Below are positions 1-8,093 of a stretch of 58,412 nt of DNA, one piece after another. This stretch comes from Aureimonas sp. AU22 (GTDB lineage Bacteria > Pseudomonadota > Alphaproteobacteria > Rhizobiales > Rhizobiaceae), in NCBI RefSeq assembly GCF_001463745.1, contig NZ_BBWJ01000034.1, positions 1 through 58,412 on the forward strand, written 5' to 3'. The translations under genes were made by a program, and so were the position numbers. The notes below the pieces were generated by a model. It had not been told where the DNA came from. It searched no databases and worked only from the letters and a program-made list of their open reading frames with translations. How positions within the stretch are numbered: the first letter of the stretch is position 1; every line of letters starts with the position of its first letter.

Positions 1-1560
1 GCGCCCGAGCGCGCCGCCCCGCGCCCGCCGGCGCCAAGCTTCCCACGCGCGACGCCGACGGCGCGCAGCGCAGAGCCCGGCGCGCCGCTTGGGGTGCCGG
101 GTAGCCAGCCGCCGCACGGCGCCGCCTATCGCGCGCCCGAGGCACCTACCGAACCGCTGCGTGCCGAGCGCACGGCACCGCGTGCCGAGCCGCGATCGCC
201 CGAGCCGTCTCGCCGCGACAGCCATCCTGCCGAAGACGAGGCTCCGCTTGTCGGCGTGGTCGGCCCGGCCGCCGAAACGCCCGCCTCCGCTCCCCCTTCC
301 GCGCGCGAGCGTCGGCCGCAGGCCGATGCGACGACCGCCGGCGAGCCGCGCATCGGGCGCGGGGCGCTTCGACCGGCCAGCCCGGTGCCGGCGTCCGCCG
401 ACGCGCGAACGGGCACACCTTCGCCCGGCGCCATGCTGTCGGGCATCCCCGAGGCCGATCTTGCGGCGCCCCGCTATGCGCCCCGTCGCCAGGCCGCACG
501 CAGCCGCCCGCCGCTTCTCGCGGGCGTGGCGGTGGTCGCGCTGATTGGACTCGGCGCACTCGGTTGGGTGTATCTCGACGACATCCGCTCGGTGGTGCTC
601 GGGTCTCCGCAGACAGCTTCCGTACCTGCGGGCACCGCCCCCGGCCAGACCACCGACAGCGGGGAAGCCGCCGCGCCCGTCGGCGGCACGGCGCCCGAAA
701 CGGCGGCGCCGCCGAGCGGCGTCGTCACGGACACCGCACCCGCGACCCCTGCCACGACGCCGCCGGCGCCGGGCGGGCGTCAGTTCACGCAGCGCCTCTT
801 GCCCGATGGTTCCGAGGTCGACGAAGGCCCGGGCGCCAGCGCACCCAACGCCTTCGAAGAAGGCACGAACGTCGCGACCGCCACCATATCGGCACCTCCG
901 GAATCACCGCCGCCCACTGCGACGACCCCCGCCGAGACGCCGGCTGCGCCGAGCGCGACAACCGCACCGCAGGCGCCGGCCGGTGCACCAGCGGTGGCGT
1001 CCGGCACCGTGCCGGTCGGTCAGCGCGCCGTGTTCTACGAGGAGCGTTCGGCCGATCGCGAAGGCAGCCAGCAGAACGGCAACGTCGTCTGGAGCCTCGC
1101 CAGCGAGCCGCCCGCCGACGGTCAGGCGGCGGAACCGGCGATCCGCGCCGTCGTGGACGTGCCCGACACCAACCTGAAAATGACCCTGACGATCCGTCGC
1201 AACGCCGACACGACGCTGCCCGCCAGCCACGTGATCGAGATCATGTTCGACACCCCGGCCGGTTTCCCCGGCGGACAGATCGAAAACGTCCAGCGTCTGG
1301 CGCTGAAGCCGACCGAACAGGCGCGCGGCGAGCCCTTGATCGGTGTCGCCGGCAAAATCTCGGACGGGTTCTTCATCATCGCGCTGAACGACCTGCCGCA
1401 GGCCGTTCAAAGCAATCTCGCGCTGCTCGGCAGCCAGGAGTGGATCGACATCCCGATCGCCTACGCGTCCGGCCAGCGCGCGCTGATGTCGATCGAGAAG
1501 GGCATTCCGGGCGAGCGTGTGTTCCGCGAGGCGATCGAGGCCTGGAACGGGCGCACCTGA
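1..1560 (+). CDS. Pro/Ala-rich single-pass membrane protein, 5' end outside the window
   Basis: The reading frame is open from base 1, so the true start is probably upstream of the window; the first in-frame start inside it is a GTG at 94. Counting from that GTG (488 residues), about 135 residues of low-complexity Pro/Ala/Arg-rich sequence come first. One transmembrane helix follows (about 139-160, PLLAGVAVVALIGLG), then a second Pro/Ala/Thr-rich linker to about residue 310. A compact, better-ordered C-terminal domain (about 310-488, starting near GQRAVFYEERS) ends the protein. This is a bitopic protein with an extracytoplasmic C-terminal domain. I do not recognise the family. It converges on rpoH across a shared terminator. 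Confidence 0.7.
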   Translation, partial: APERAAPRPPAPSFPRATPTARSAEPGAPLGVPGSQPPHGAAYRAPEAPTEPLRAERTAPRAEPRSPEPSRRDSHPAEDEAPLVGVVGPAAETPASAPPSARERRPQADATTAGEPRIGRGALRPASPVPASADARTGTPSPGAMLSGIPEADLAAPRYAPRRQAARSRPPLLAGVAVVALIGLGALGWVYLDDIRSVVLGSPQTASVPAGTAPGQTTDSGEAAAPVGGTAPETAAPPSGVVTDTAPATPATTPPAPGGRQFTQRLLPDGSEVDEGPGASAPNAFEEGTNVATATISAPPESPPPTATTPAETPAAPSATTAPQAPAGAPAVASGTVPVGQRAVFYEERSADREGSQQNGNVVWSLASEPPADGQAAEPAIRAVVDVPDTNLKMTLTIRRNADTTLPASHVIEIMFDTPAGFPGGQIENVQRLALKPTEQARGEPLIGVAGKISDGFFIIALNDLPQAVQSNLALLGSQEWIDIPIAYASGQRALMSIEKGIPGERVFREAIEAWNGRT

Positions 1561-1590
1561 GCCGCCTTCCGCCTCTCCAGACGAAAGAAA

Positions 1591-1614
1591 GGCCGGTCTC
1601 GCGGGAGACCGGCC
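1591..1614. terminator. Bidirectional rho-independent terminator
   Basis: A perfect 10-bp inverted repeat, GGCCGGTCTC and GAGACCGGCC, is separated by a 4-nt loop. It is followed on the plus strand by CTTCGTTGTTTC and, read from the minus strand, by TTTCTTTCGT. It lies between the convergent left-edge gene and rpoH and can serve both. Confidence 0.85.
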
Positions 1615-1647
1615 CTTCGTTGTTTCATAGCCCTGGACGGCCCGCCG

Positions 1648-2559
1648 TCAGGCGTGCGCGTCCTCGACGACGCGGAGCGAGCGGCGCGTGGCTTCGGCCG
1701 TGTCCTGCACGGCCTTCTGCACCTTCTCGAACGCGCGCACCTCGATCTGGCGCACTCGCTCTCGGCTGATGTCGAACTCGCCGGACAGGGCTTCCAGCGT
1801 CAGCGGGTCTTCCGCCAGCCGGCGCGCCTCGAAGATCCGACGCTCGCGGTCGTTGAGCACGTCCATCGCCCGGTGCAGCATGCCGCGGCGCTGCTGAAGC
1901 TCGTCCTGCTCGACGAGAACGTCCTCCTGGCTTTCCGACTGATCGACCAGCCAGTCCTGCCACTCGCCGGATTCGCCTTCGGTCGCACGGATCGGAGCGT
2001 TCAGCGACGCATCGCCCGACAGGCGGCGGTTCATCGACACGACCTCTTCCTCGGACACGCCGAGCGAGGTGGCGATCTGCTGCACCTGATCGGGCCGCAG
2101 GTCGCCCTCGTCGAGCGCCTGAATGCGGCTCTTCATCTTGCGCAGGTTGAAGAACAGGCGCTTCTGGTTGGCCGTGGTGCCCATCTTCACGAGGCTCCAG
2201 GACCGCAGGATGTATTCCTGGATCGAAGCCTTGATCCACCACATCGCATAGGTCGCCAGGCGGAAGCCGCGGTCGGCGTCGAAGCGCTTGACCGCCTGCA
2301 TCAGCCCGACATTGCCCTCGGACACGACCTCGCCGATCGGCAGGCCGTAGCCGCGATAGCCCATCGCGATCTTCGCCACGAGGCGCAGATGGCTCGTCAC
2401 CAGCTTGCCCGCCGCGTCGCGGTCGTCGTGCTCGGCATAACGCTTGGCCAGCATGTATTCTTCGTTCGGTTCCAGCATCGGGAAACGCCGGATCTCGTCG
2501 AGGTAGCGGCTCAGACCGCCTTCGCCCGACGCGATGCTGGGAAGATTGGCTCTCGCCAT
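1648..2559 (-). CDS. rpoH: RNA polymerase sigma factor RpoH (sigma-32)
   Basis: This is a 303-residue heat-shock sigma factor, the usual length for the family. Region 2 contains the characteristic RpoH stretch GNVGLMQAVKRFD followed by FRLATYAMWWIKASIQEY. The RpoH box (NQKRLFFNLRK, about residues 130-140) is intact; this element separates RpoH from the housekeeping sigma factor. Region 4 ends with the helix-turn-helix GEFDISRERVRQIE. It directs RNA polymerase to chaperone and protease promoters after heat or other proteotoxic stress. It lies 198 bp downstream of rluD on the same strand; that gap probably holds its promoter. Many Hyphomicrobiales carry two rpoH paralogues; which one this is cannot be told here. 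Confidence 0.96.
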   Translation of the reverse strand: MARANLPSIASGEGGLSRYLDEIRRFPMLEPNEEYMLAKRYAEHDDRDAAGKLVTSHLRLVAKIAMGYRGYGLPIGEVVSEGNVGLMQAVKRFDADRGFRLATYAMWWIKASIQEYILRSWSLVKMGTTANQKRLFFNLRKMKSRIQALDEGDLRPDQVQQIATSLGVSEEEVVSMNRRLSGDASLNAPIRATEGESGEWQDWLVDQSESQEDVLVEQDELQQRRGMLHRAMDVLNDRERRIFEARRLAEDPLTLEALSGEFDISRERVRQIEVRAFEKVQKAVQDTAEATRRSLRVVEDAHA

Positions 2560-2757
2560 ATGGAACCCTCCTTCTGCCCTGATCGCTCGTTTTTCCGAGC
2601 CGATCGGCTGCGGACGCCCTGAAGGCGCAGTCCGCCGAGCTTCGATATGGTGACTCTATGCCCGGATTACACGGCCCGACTGGGGCAAACGAAGGTTACA
2701 TTTCGTTCACAGAAGGCACGCGTCGAAGCGTGCGGCCTCGTCGTGGTCGCGGGCGTC

Positions 2758-3786
2758 TCAGCCTTCCAAACGGGCGAGCGCTTCCAGAAGTTCCTGCATG
2801 TCGTCCGGCAACTCTGTCTCGAACTCCATCGGCTCTCCACTCACGGGATGCTCGAAGGCGAGGCGGAAAGCGTGAAGCGCCTGACGGGGAAAGGCCGCGA
2901 CCACATCGCCCACTTCGCCGAGCTTCTTCGACTTGGTGCGGAAGTGCGCGCCGTAGACCTCGTCGCCGATCAAGGGATGGCCGATATGGCTCATGTGGAC
3001 GCGGATCTGGTGGGTGCGTCCGGTTTCGAGGACGCAGGCGATCAGCGCGGCGTTGGCGCCTTCGGTGCCGAACCGCTCCAGCACCTCGAAATGCGTGACC
3101 GCATGGCGGGCGTCCGGCCGCCCGTCCTTGACGACCTGGCGTTTGGTGCGATCAGAATTGGACCGACCGAGAGAGGCTTCGACCGTGCCGACGGGGCGCG
3201 AGGGCACGCCCCAGACCACGGCTTGGTAGGCGCGCTCCATCTTGCCGTCCTGCCCGTGGGCCGCGAACTGCTTGGCGAGCGAGCGATGGGCGGCGTCGGA
3301 CTTCGCCACGACCATGACGCCGCTCGTCTCCTTGTCGAGACGGTGGACGATGCCCGGCCGCTTCACCCCGCCGATGCCCGACAGCGTGTCGCCGCAATGG
3401 AAGAGGAGGGCGTTGACGAGCGTGCCGGTCCAGTTGCCGGGGCCGGGATGGACCACCAGCCCCGCCGGCTTGTCGAGGACCACGAGGTGTTCGTCCTCGT
3501 AGAGGATCGCGAGCGGGATGTCTTCGGCCACGGGTTCGGGCGCCTCGGGCTCGGGCACCGCGAGCCGCACCGTCTCGCCCGCCGCGACCTTGCGCTTGGG
3601 AAGGAGCACGGGCGTCTCGTCGACGCGCACCTGACCGTCCTCGATGAGGGACTGCAGGCGCGAGCGCGACAACTCGCCGCCGAGCGCGGTGGCCAGGAAC
3701 TGGTCGAGCCGTCGTCCGGCTTCCTGCTCCGAGACGACGAACTCGCTTGCGTCCGTTTCGTCTCCCCCTGTACCAACGATCGACAT
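2758..3786 (-). CDS. rluD: 23S rRNA pseudouridine synthase RluD
   Basis: A 342-residue RluA/RluD-family enzyme that isomerises specific uridines of helix 69 in 23S rRNA to pseudouridine. An N-terminal S4 RNA-binding domain (about residues 20-75, RRLDQFLATAL) precedes the catalytic domain. The family signature PGIVHRLDKETSG (about 143-155) contains the catalytic Asp. The family's later motifs LETGRTHQIRVH and HPLIGDEVYG are also present. The gene starts 27 bp from a divergent small membrane-protein gene and is followed by rpoH, an order common in Hyphomicrobiales. The C-terminal tail is short and acidic, as usual. Confidence 0.93.
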   Translation of the reverse strand: MSIVGTGGDETDASEFVVSEQEAGRRLDQFLATALGGELSRSRLQSLIEDGQVRVDETPVLLPKRKVAAGETVRLAVPEPEAPEPVAEDIPLAILYEDEHLVVLDKPAGLVVHPGPGNWTGTLVNALLFHCGDTLSGIGGVKRPGIVHRLDKETSGVMVVAKSDAAHRSLAKQFAAHGQDGKMERAYQAVVWGVPSRPVGTVEASLGRSNSDRTKRQVVKDGRPDARHAVTHFEVLERFGTEGANAALIACVLETGRTHQIRVHMSHIGHPLIGDEVYGAHFRTKSKKLGEVGDVVAAFPRQALHAFRLAFEHPVSGEPMEFETELPDDMQELLEALARLEG

Positions 3787-3813
3787 CTGACACTCCAGCG
3801 GCGCGGGAAGAAC

Positions 3814-4191
3814 GTGACGGGAAACCTAGACAACGACGGCGTACCGCCCGATCCGGCCTTCGAGAAGGTGCGGCGCAAAATGGTCCGCCTGCTGGGCGTT
3901 TCGATCGCCGTCCTGTTCGTCGGGCTTATCGCGGTTCTGAGTGCCGTTGTCTATCGCACCTCCGACGGCGAGGGCAGCCGTCGTGCCGGCGGCACGCTGC
4001 CCCCGGTGGCGATCGGTGCGGGCGCGCGAATCACAAACGCCACGCTGGACGGAGACCAGGCGCTTCTCACCGTGGAGCGGGCCGACGGGGGGCAGGACCT
4101 CCTGCTTCTCGACCTCGCCAGCGGCGCCGTGGCCTCGCGTTACCCGATCGCGGCGACGGATGCGGCGCCGGCCGCCGAAGGCGCGAACTGA
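3814..4191 (+). CDS. Small single-pass membrane protein, DUF6476-like
   Basis: The start chosen is GTG 3814, which has a GGGAAG ribosome-binding site 5 nt upstream and gives 125 residues. The longer open frame upstream is only the antisense shadow of rluD. Residues 1-27 are polar and cytoplasmic (FEKVRRKMVRLLG). A transmembrane helix covers about 29-47 (SIAVLFVGLIAVLSAVVY). The rest is periplasmic, with a LLLLDLASG motif resembling a beta-propeller-like or WD-type strand. A small protein of this layout divergent from rluD is common in the order and I associate it with DUF6476, but the assignment is from memory. Function unknown. Confidence 0.7.
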   Translation: MTGNLDNDGVPPDPAFEKVRRKMVRLLGVSIAVLFVGLIAVLSAVVYRTSDGEGSRRAGGTLPPVAIGAGARITNATLDGDQALLTVERADGGQDLLLLDLASGAVASRYPIAATDAAPAAEGAN

Positions 4192-4249
4192 CCTGCAGAA
4201 TCCGCTTGCCAATCCGGAAGGGGCCGACTATACACCCGATCACTGGTTC

Positions 4250-4324
4250 GCGCCCATCGTCTAGCGGTTAGGACGGCGCCCTCTCACGGCGCAAACAGGG
4301 GTTCGATTCCCCTTGGGCGTACCA
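4250..4324 (+). tRNA. tRNA-Glu (anticodon CTC)
   Basis: Seventy-five bases fold as a tRNA. The acceptor stem pairs GCGCCCA with TGGGCGT, with a G1-U72 wobble. The D arm is GTCTAGCGGTTAGGAC. The anticodon stem GGCGC/GCGCC closes the loop CTCTCAC, giving anticodon CTC, which reads GAG. The T arm is AGGGGTTCGATTCCCCT and the CCA end is encoded. Sequence and structure are those of bacterial tRNA-Glu. The CTC isoacceptor supplements the universal TTC one in GC-rich genomes. Confidence 0.95.
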
Positions 4325-4457
4325 GTTTTCTTCCTTCCGATATCTGGTTCGAACTTGCTGCCGGTTTTCTGCCGCGACCATCCCTTGCGTGCGGGCTCGG
4401 TTCGTCGGATCAGGCGGAGCGGGCGCCGTGTCCGCTGCGAGGAGAGGGCGGGACGGC

Positions 4458-5303
4458 ATGGCGATGGAAGAGACGTGGGCGGGCTCTGGCGCCGTCATCG
4501 ACATCACCGATCCCGACGACCAGCGCATCGCAGCCTTTCGCGACGTGCGTGAGCGCGACCTCACGCGGCACGGTCAGTTCATCGCTGAAGGGGCGGTGGT
4601 GCTCGATCAGATCCTCGCCTCGCACCGCTTCCGGCCGGTGGCGCTTCTGGTGCTGCGCGAGCGGTTGGCGGGTCTTGCGCCGCGCCTCGGCGCTCTGCCG
4701 CGGGAAACGCCGGTCTATCGTGCCGAGCGGGACGTCTTCGACCGGATCGCGGGCTTTCCCGTGCATCGCGGTGTCATGGCCCTTGCAGAACCCGTCTCAC
4801 CGGCGGCCACGACCGATCTCGATGCGGCCTTGGCTGCGACGCTGGCGGCAAGCGGCAGCGTCGTCGTCGCCTGCGGCCTCTCCAACCACGACAACATGGG
4901 CGCGATCTTCCGCAACGCCGCGGCGTTCGGCGCCGGCGCCGTGATCCTCGACGAGCGCGCCTGCGACCCCCTCTATCGAAAGGCGATCCGGGTTTCGGTC
5001 GGAACGGTGTTCACCGTGCCCTTCGCGCGCTGGGGTGGCGCGGAAGCGATCGCGGAGCGTCTCGCCTCGCTCGGCTTCGAATGTCTGGCGCTGACGCCCG
5101 GTGCCACCGAGCCTCTTTGTTCGATTCGCGACAAGACCCCGCGCGCTCTGTTTCTCGGCGCCGAGGGGGCGGGGCTGAGCGAGGGCGTGATGGATCGCTG
5201 CCGGCCGGTGCGCATCGAGATGGCACCAGGGCTCGACAGCCTCAACGTCGCGACTTCCGCCGCGGTCGTCCTGCACCATTTGGGGTTTGCGCCGCAGCCT
5301 TGA
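4458..5303 (+). CDS. TrmH/SpoU-family RNA 2'-O-methyltransferase
   Basis: A 281-residue SPOUT methyltransferase that transfers a methyl group from S-adenosylmethionine to ribose in rRNA or tRNA. The three SpoU motifs are present: NHDNMGAIFRNAAAFGA (motif 1), LGAEGAGLS (motif 2, the AdoMet knot) and LDSLNVATSAAVVLHH (motif 3). The N-terminal 90 residues form the usual substrate-binding domain. ATG 4458 was preferred because AGGAGAGG lies 11 nt upstream; ATG 4464 is an alternative, and the extension to 4389 overlaps low-coding sequence after the tRNA. The exact target nucleotide cannot be deduced. Its 3' end overlaps the convergent coiled-coil gene by 62 bp. Confidence 0.88.
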   Translation: MAMEETWAGSGAVIDITDPDDQRIAAFRDVRERDLTRHGQFIAEGAVVLDQILASHRFRPVALLVLRERLAGLAPRLGALPRETPVYRAERDVFDRIAGFPVHRGVMALAEPVSPAATTDLDAALAATLAASGSVVVACGLSNHDNMGAIFRNAAAFGAGAVILDERACDPLYRKAIRVSVGTVFTVPFARWGGAEAIAERLASLGFECLALTPGATEPLCSIRDKTPRALFLGAEGAGLSEGVMDRCRPVRIEMAPGLDSLNVATSAAVVLHHLGFAPQP

Positions 5304-6261
5304 CCGGCGCCTCGTCCGCCTGAAGCCGGCGAACCCGGTCGGCGAGGAGCGGCTCGCCTCCTTGCGCGGGCGGCGCCTCGGCGATGATGCGGGCAAGCGA
5401 GGAATCCTTGCCCTCGACTTTGATGCGATCATGGATCACGCGCGCCGCAATGTCGCCGATGCGCTCGCGGATCTCGGCATGATCGGCATTCGTGGGTTTG
5501 GCCCCGCCCGTGCGCGCGATGGCCGCCCGCAAGCGGCTGCTGCCGGTCGATGGTGCCACGCCTTTGGCGTCGGTTGCGGGCGCCGATGCCGGGGGCGGCA
5601 GGGCGATCTCGTTGCCGGACTTCGAAGTCGGGGCGACCGCCACTGTCGTTGTTTGCCCAGCGGAGGAGGCAGCCGCGGTAGTAAATGATGCCGCTCCGGT
5701 GGTTTGCGCCCGGAGGGGGGCTGCGAGATCCGCAAGCCGCGCCTCCGCGCTGGCGAGGCGGAAGCGCTGTTCGTCGAAGCGTTCGCTGAGAGCTTGATGC
5801 TTGCTGGAGAGACCGGCCAGTTCCGCTTCGCGCCGATCCAGCCGCATGCCCAGGTCCTGGCGCGCCGCCAGAAGGACGTCACGCTCGGCGGTGAGCGCTT
5901 TGAGCTCCTCTTCGAGCCGACGGGTTCGGCCCGAGCCTTCCTCGATCTGCCGCGTCAGGTCGGCCTGACGGGCAAGAAGCTGGCCGTTCTCCAGGATCGC
6001 ACGCCCGGCCTCGGCCCGCTCGCGAACGGCCTTCTCGTGCGCCGCGCGCTGATGCAGCGCGTCCTTGCGCATCTCGAAGGCGGCGCGTGCGCGGGCGGCG
6101 TCGATCTCGCCCTGCATCTCTCGCACGGATGTGGGGATCGATGCCTGGAACTCTCGCCGGGCGAGCCGTTGGGCGTTGCTCCAGAGGACGGGGGCGAAGA
6201 CGAGGGCGACGAAACTGGCGACGAGGGCGCCGAGTGCGAAGACGAGCGCGGTTGCGATCAT
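5242..6261 (-). CDS. Membrane-anchored coiled-coil protein, unknown function
   Basis: A 339-residue protein. Residues 3-28 form an N-terminal transmembrane helix (TALVFALGALVASFVALVFAP) with little sequence before it. A long charged helix runs from about 30 to 190, rich in Arg/Glu/Ala/Gln heptads (for example RQADLTRQIEEGSGRTRRLEEELKA split over several turns), and is very probably coiled coil. A Thr/Ala/Pro-rich linker (about 195-245) and a more ordered C-terminal segment of about 90 residues containing RERIGDIAARVIHD follow. The architecture resembles membrane-tethered scaffold proteins but I do not recognise a named family. Its last 62 bp overlap the end of the convergent SpoU methyltransferase gene. 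Confidence 0.75.
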   Translation of the reverse strand: MIATALVFALGALVASFVALVFAPVLWSNAQRLARREFQASIPTSVREMQGEIDAARARAAFEMRKDALHQRAAHEKAVRERAEAGRAILENGQLLARQADLTRQIEEGSGRTRRLEEELKALTAERDVLLAARQDLGMRLDRREAELAGLSSKHQALSERFDEQRFRLASAEARLADLAAPLRAQTTGAASFTTAAASSAGQTTTVAVAPTSKSGNEIALPPPASAPATDAKGVAPSTGSSRLRAAIARTGGAKPTNADHAEIRERIGDIAARVIHDRIKVEGKDSSLARIIAEAPPAQGGEPLLADRVRRLQADEAPVKAAAQTPNGAGRPRRKSRR

Positions 6262-6457
6262 GGAACAGTCGACCTCGTGCCTGGCACCTGCCTATCGACC
6301 GGGCTTCCTCGGGGAGAGGCCCGGTCGCCAGCCCGCGAAGGCCGCATCCGATTGTCTTACGTCAATCCGGTGCGCCCTGCCTAGAGCATCGCAAGGCAGG
6401 GTCGGGGCGCCATTCCGGCGAGGATCGCCGCAGCATTCGCAGGCTGGCAACCCTGCC

Positions 6458-7054
6458 TCAGAACGGGTTCCAGGTCGCGTTCGGGGTCAGCTTGAGATAG
6501 CCGACATTGACGCCAAGCCGAGCGCCGAGGCCCGTGCGAATCGGGACGAGGGTGATGGCGTCGCGCTGCAGGAAGGTCATGCCGACGCCGCCGACCAGGT
6601 AGGCGCTGCCGCTCATGCCGATGAAGCGACCGTAGACGCCTTCGACGGACGGAAGGTTGTAGACCAGCATCATGGTGCGCGCGCCGTCGCCGCCGGCGTC
6701 GAAGCCGATGGATGGCCCCTGCCAGTAGATGCGATGCTCGCCCGCGTTCTTCGTGAAAAGCGTGCCCTCGCCGAAGCGCAAGCCGCCGATGAAGGCGCCG
6801 GAGCCCTCCTCGCCGAGGATGTAGCCGTTGGGAAGGCCGCGCTCCTGGAAGGCGCGTTCGATCACGGTGGCAAGCCCGCCCGCCGTCGCGCCGAAGAAGC
6901 GGTGCCCTTCGCCGACGATCTCTTCCATCGTGTAGCCGCCGCTCTGCGCCTGCGCGGCAGCCGGCATGGTCGTCAAGGCGAGGGTCGCCGGTAGCGCCGT
7001 GGCGGCGAGAGCGGCGAAGGCGAGGCGGCGGACCGACCGGGTCATGCGGTTCAT
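6458..7054 (-). CDS. eipA: EipA, DUF1134 envelope-integrity protein
   Basis: A 198-residue secreted protein. ATG 7054 is preferred over an upstream GTG at 7123 because AAGGA precedes it and it begins directly with a signal peptide (MNRMTRSVRRLAFAALAAT, cleavage near AAAQA). The mature domain has DUF1134 hallmarks: TMEEIVGEGHRFFG, a glycine-rich stretch around GEEGSGAFIGGLRFGEG, and YWQGPSIGFDAGGDG. In Brucella this family is the periplasmic protein EipA, conditionally essential for envelope integrity and controlled by CtrA. That is established knowledge for Brucella; here it is inference, supported by position beside chpT and ctrA. The name rests on family recognition. Confidence 0.85.
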   Translation of the reverse strand: MNRMTRSVRRLAFAALAATALPATLALTTMPAAAQAQSGGYTMEEIVGEGHRFFGATAGGLATVIERAFQERGLPNGYILGEEGSGAFIGGLRFGEGTLFTKNAGEHRIYWQGPSIGFDAGGDGARTMMLVYNLPSVEGVYGRFIGMSGSAYLVGGVGMTFLQRDAITLVPIRTGLGARLGVNVGYLKLTPNATWNPF

Positions 7055-7163
7055 CGGGAAATCCTTCCGAAAGCTCTGGCGACCCGCGCGCATCAGGCGA
7101 CGGGGCGACGGTCTCCTCCACAACTTGCGCGCTCCATGGTTTCCGCTTTCCTAACGAGAGCCG

Positions 7164-7180
7164 CCTGCCGTTACGGCAGG
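7164..7180. promoter_or_regulatory. 17-bp palindrome between eipA and chpT
   Basis: CCTGCCG-TTA-CGGCAGG is a perfect 7-bp inverted repeat with a 3-nt centre. It lies in the divergent intergenic region, 110 bp upstream of eipA and 129 bp upstream of chpT. With no T tract after it, it could be an operator rather than a terminator. The binding protein is unknown. Confidence 0.35.
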
Positions 7181-7277
7181 TGTCGTTCGGATGCCACAGG
7201 CGACGGAAAGGACGACCGGGAGGCGCCTTGGCCTCGCGGCCGGGCGGGCCGGCGTGATAGGCCGGTCATGTCGCATT

Positions 7278-7293
7278 TTCATCGAATGTTAAC
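7278..7293 (+). promoter_or_regulatory. Possible CtrA-type site upstream of chpT
   Basis: TTCA-N7-TTAAC matches the CtrA consensus TTAA-N7-TTAAC at all but one position. It is 16 bp upstream of the chpT ATG. Only one base separates it from consensus, but a chance match in an AT-richer intergenic region is possible. Confidence 0.35.
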
Positions 7294-7308
7294 CAGGACG
7301 GAACGCCG

Positions 7309-7992
7309 ATGTCGAACCTGCCCGCCTTGTCCGCGCCGGATCTAGCGGCTCTCCTGGCCAGCCGCCTCTGCCACGACATCATCTCGCCCGTCGGCGCGAT
7401 CCAGAGCGGGCTCGAGCTTCTGGACGACATGCCGGACGATCCGGAGTCAATGGCCCTGGTGCGCTCCTCCACGAAGAGCGCCGTCGCCAAGCTCCAGTTC
7501 GCGCGCATCGCCTATGGCGCGTCCGGCTCGTCCACTGCCCAGATCGACATGGGCGACGCCAAGTCGGTGGCCGAGGGCTGGATGTCCTTCGAGAAGGCCA
7601 ACCTGCAGTGGACGGGCGAGCGTGCCTATGTTCCGAAGAACATCGCCAAGCTGGTGCTCAATCTCCTCGTCGTCGCCAACGCCTCCGTGCCGCGCGGGCG
7701 CGAGGTCGACGTGACGATCGAGCAGCTGGAGCCGGTCGCCCGCTTCACCATCGCCGCGCGCGGCAAGCCGCTGCGCGTGCCGGCGAAGTTCCGCGAGCTT
7801 CTGGCCGGCGAAGCGGTGCCGGAATCGATCGACGCCCATGCGATCCAGCCCTATTACGCGCTGCTGCTCGCCCGCGAGGCCGGCCTCTCCGTTCGCCTGG
7901 ACCAAGGCGACGAGGAAGTGACCTTCCACGTCGAGCCCGCCGCCACGGCTGCGGAGCCGGAACAGTCGGTCGAAATCGACGGATCGCGTTGA
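7309..7992 (+). CDS. chpT: Histidine phosphotransferase ChpT
   Basis: A 227-residue essential phosphorelay protein that passes phosphate from the hybrid kinase CckA to CtrA and CpdR. The DHp-like helix carries the phospho-accepting His22 in SRLCHDIISPVGAI, typical of ChpT. The second half (about 85-210) is the degenerate Bergerat-fold domain (KNIAKLVLNLLVVANASVPRG), which resembles a kinase ATPase domain but does not bind ATP in the family. Start ATG 7309 has AGGACGGA upstream. A receiver-like gene lies downstream on the same strand and ctrA, its expected target, converges beyond that, so donor and acceptor are encoded within 2 kb. Confidence 0.92.
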   Translation: MSNLPALSAPDLAALLASRLCHDIISPVGAIQSGLELLDDMPDDPESMALVRSSTKSAVAKLQFARIAYGASGSSTAQIDMGDAKSVAEGWMSFEKANLQWTGERAYVPKNIAKLVLNLLVVANASVPRGREVDVTIEQLEPVARFTIAARGKPLRVPAKFRELLAGEAVPESIDAHAIQPYYALLLAREAGLSVRLDQGDEEVTFHVEPAATAAEPEQSVEIDGSR

Positions 7993-8093
7993 CGGATCGC
8001 TAGGCGTCTCCGTGAACCGCTCCCTAAAGATCGACTGCTAGGGTCTCTCCCATACGCCGGGCCTCGAGGTCCGGGTCGAGCGGGAGCCGTGCC

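Noticed and set aside
2718-2734. GCACGC/GCGTGC hairpin after rluD
   Set aside because: Short stem without T tract; too weak to call as a terminator.
2647-3813. Long N-terminal extension of the small membrane protein across rluD
   Set aside because: It is the antisense of rluD; a GTG start with a ribosome-binding site at 3814 gives a sensible protein.
6395-6457. GGCAGGGT/ACCCTGCC inverted repeat after eipA
   Set aside because: The 47-nt loop and lack of a T tract make a terminator unlikely; probably chance.
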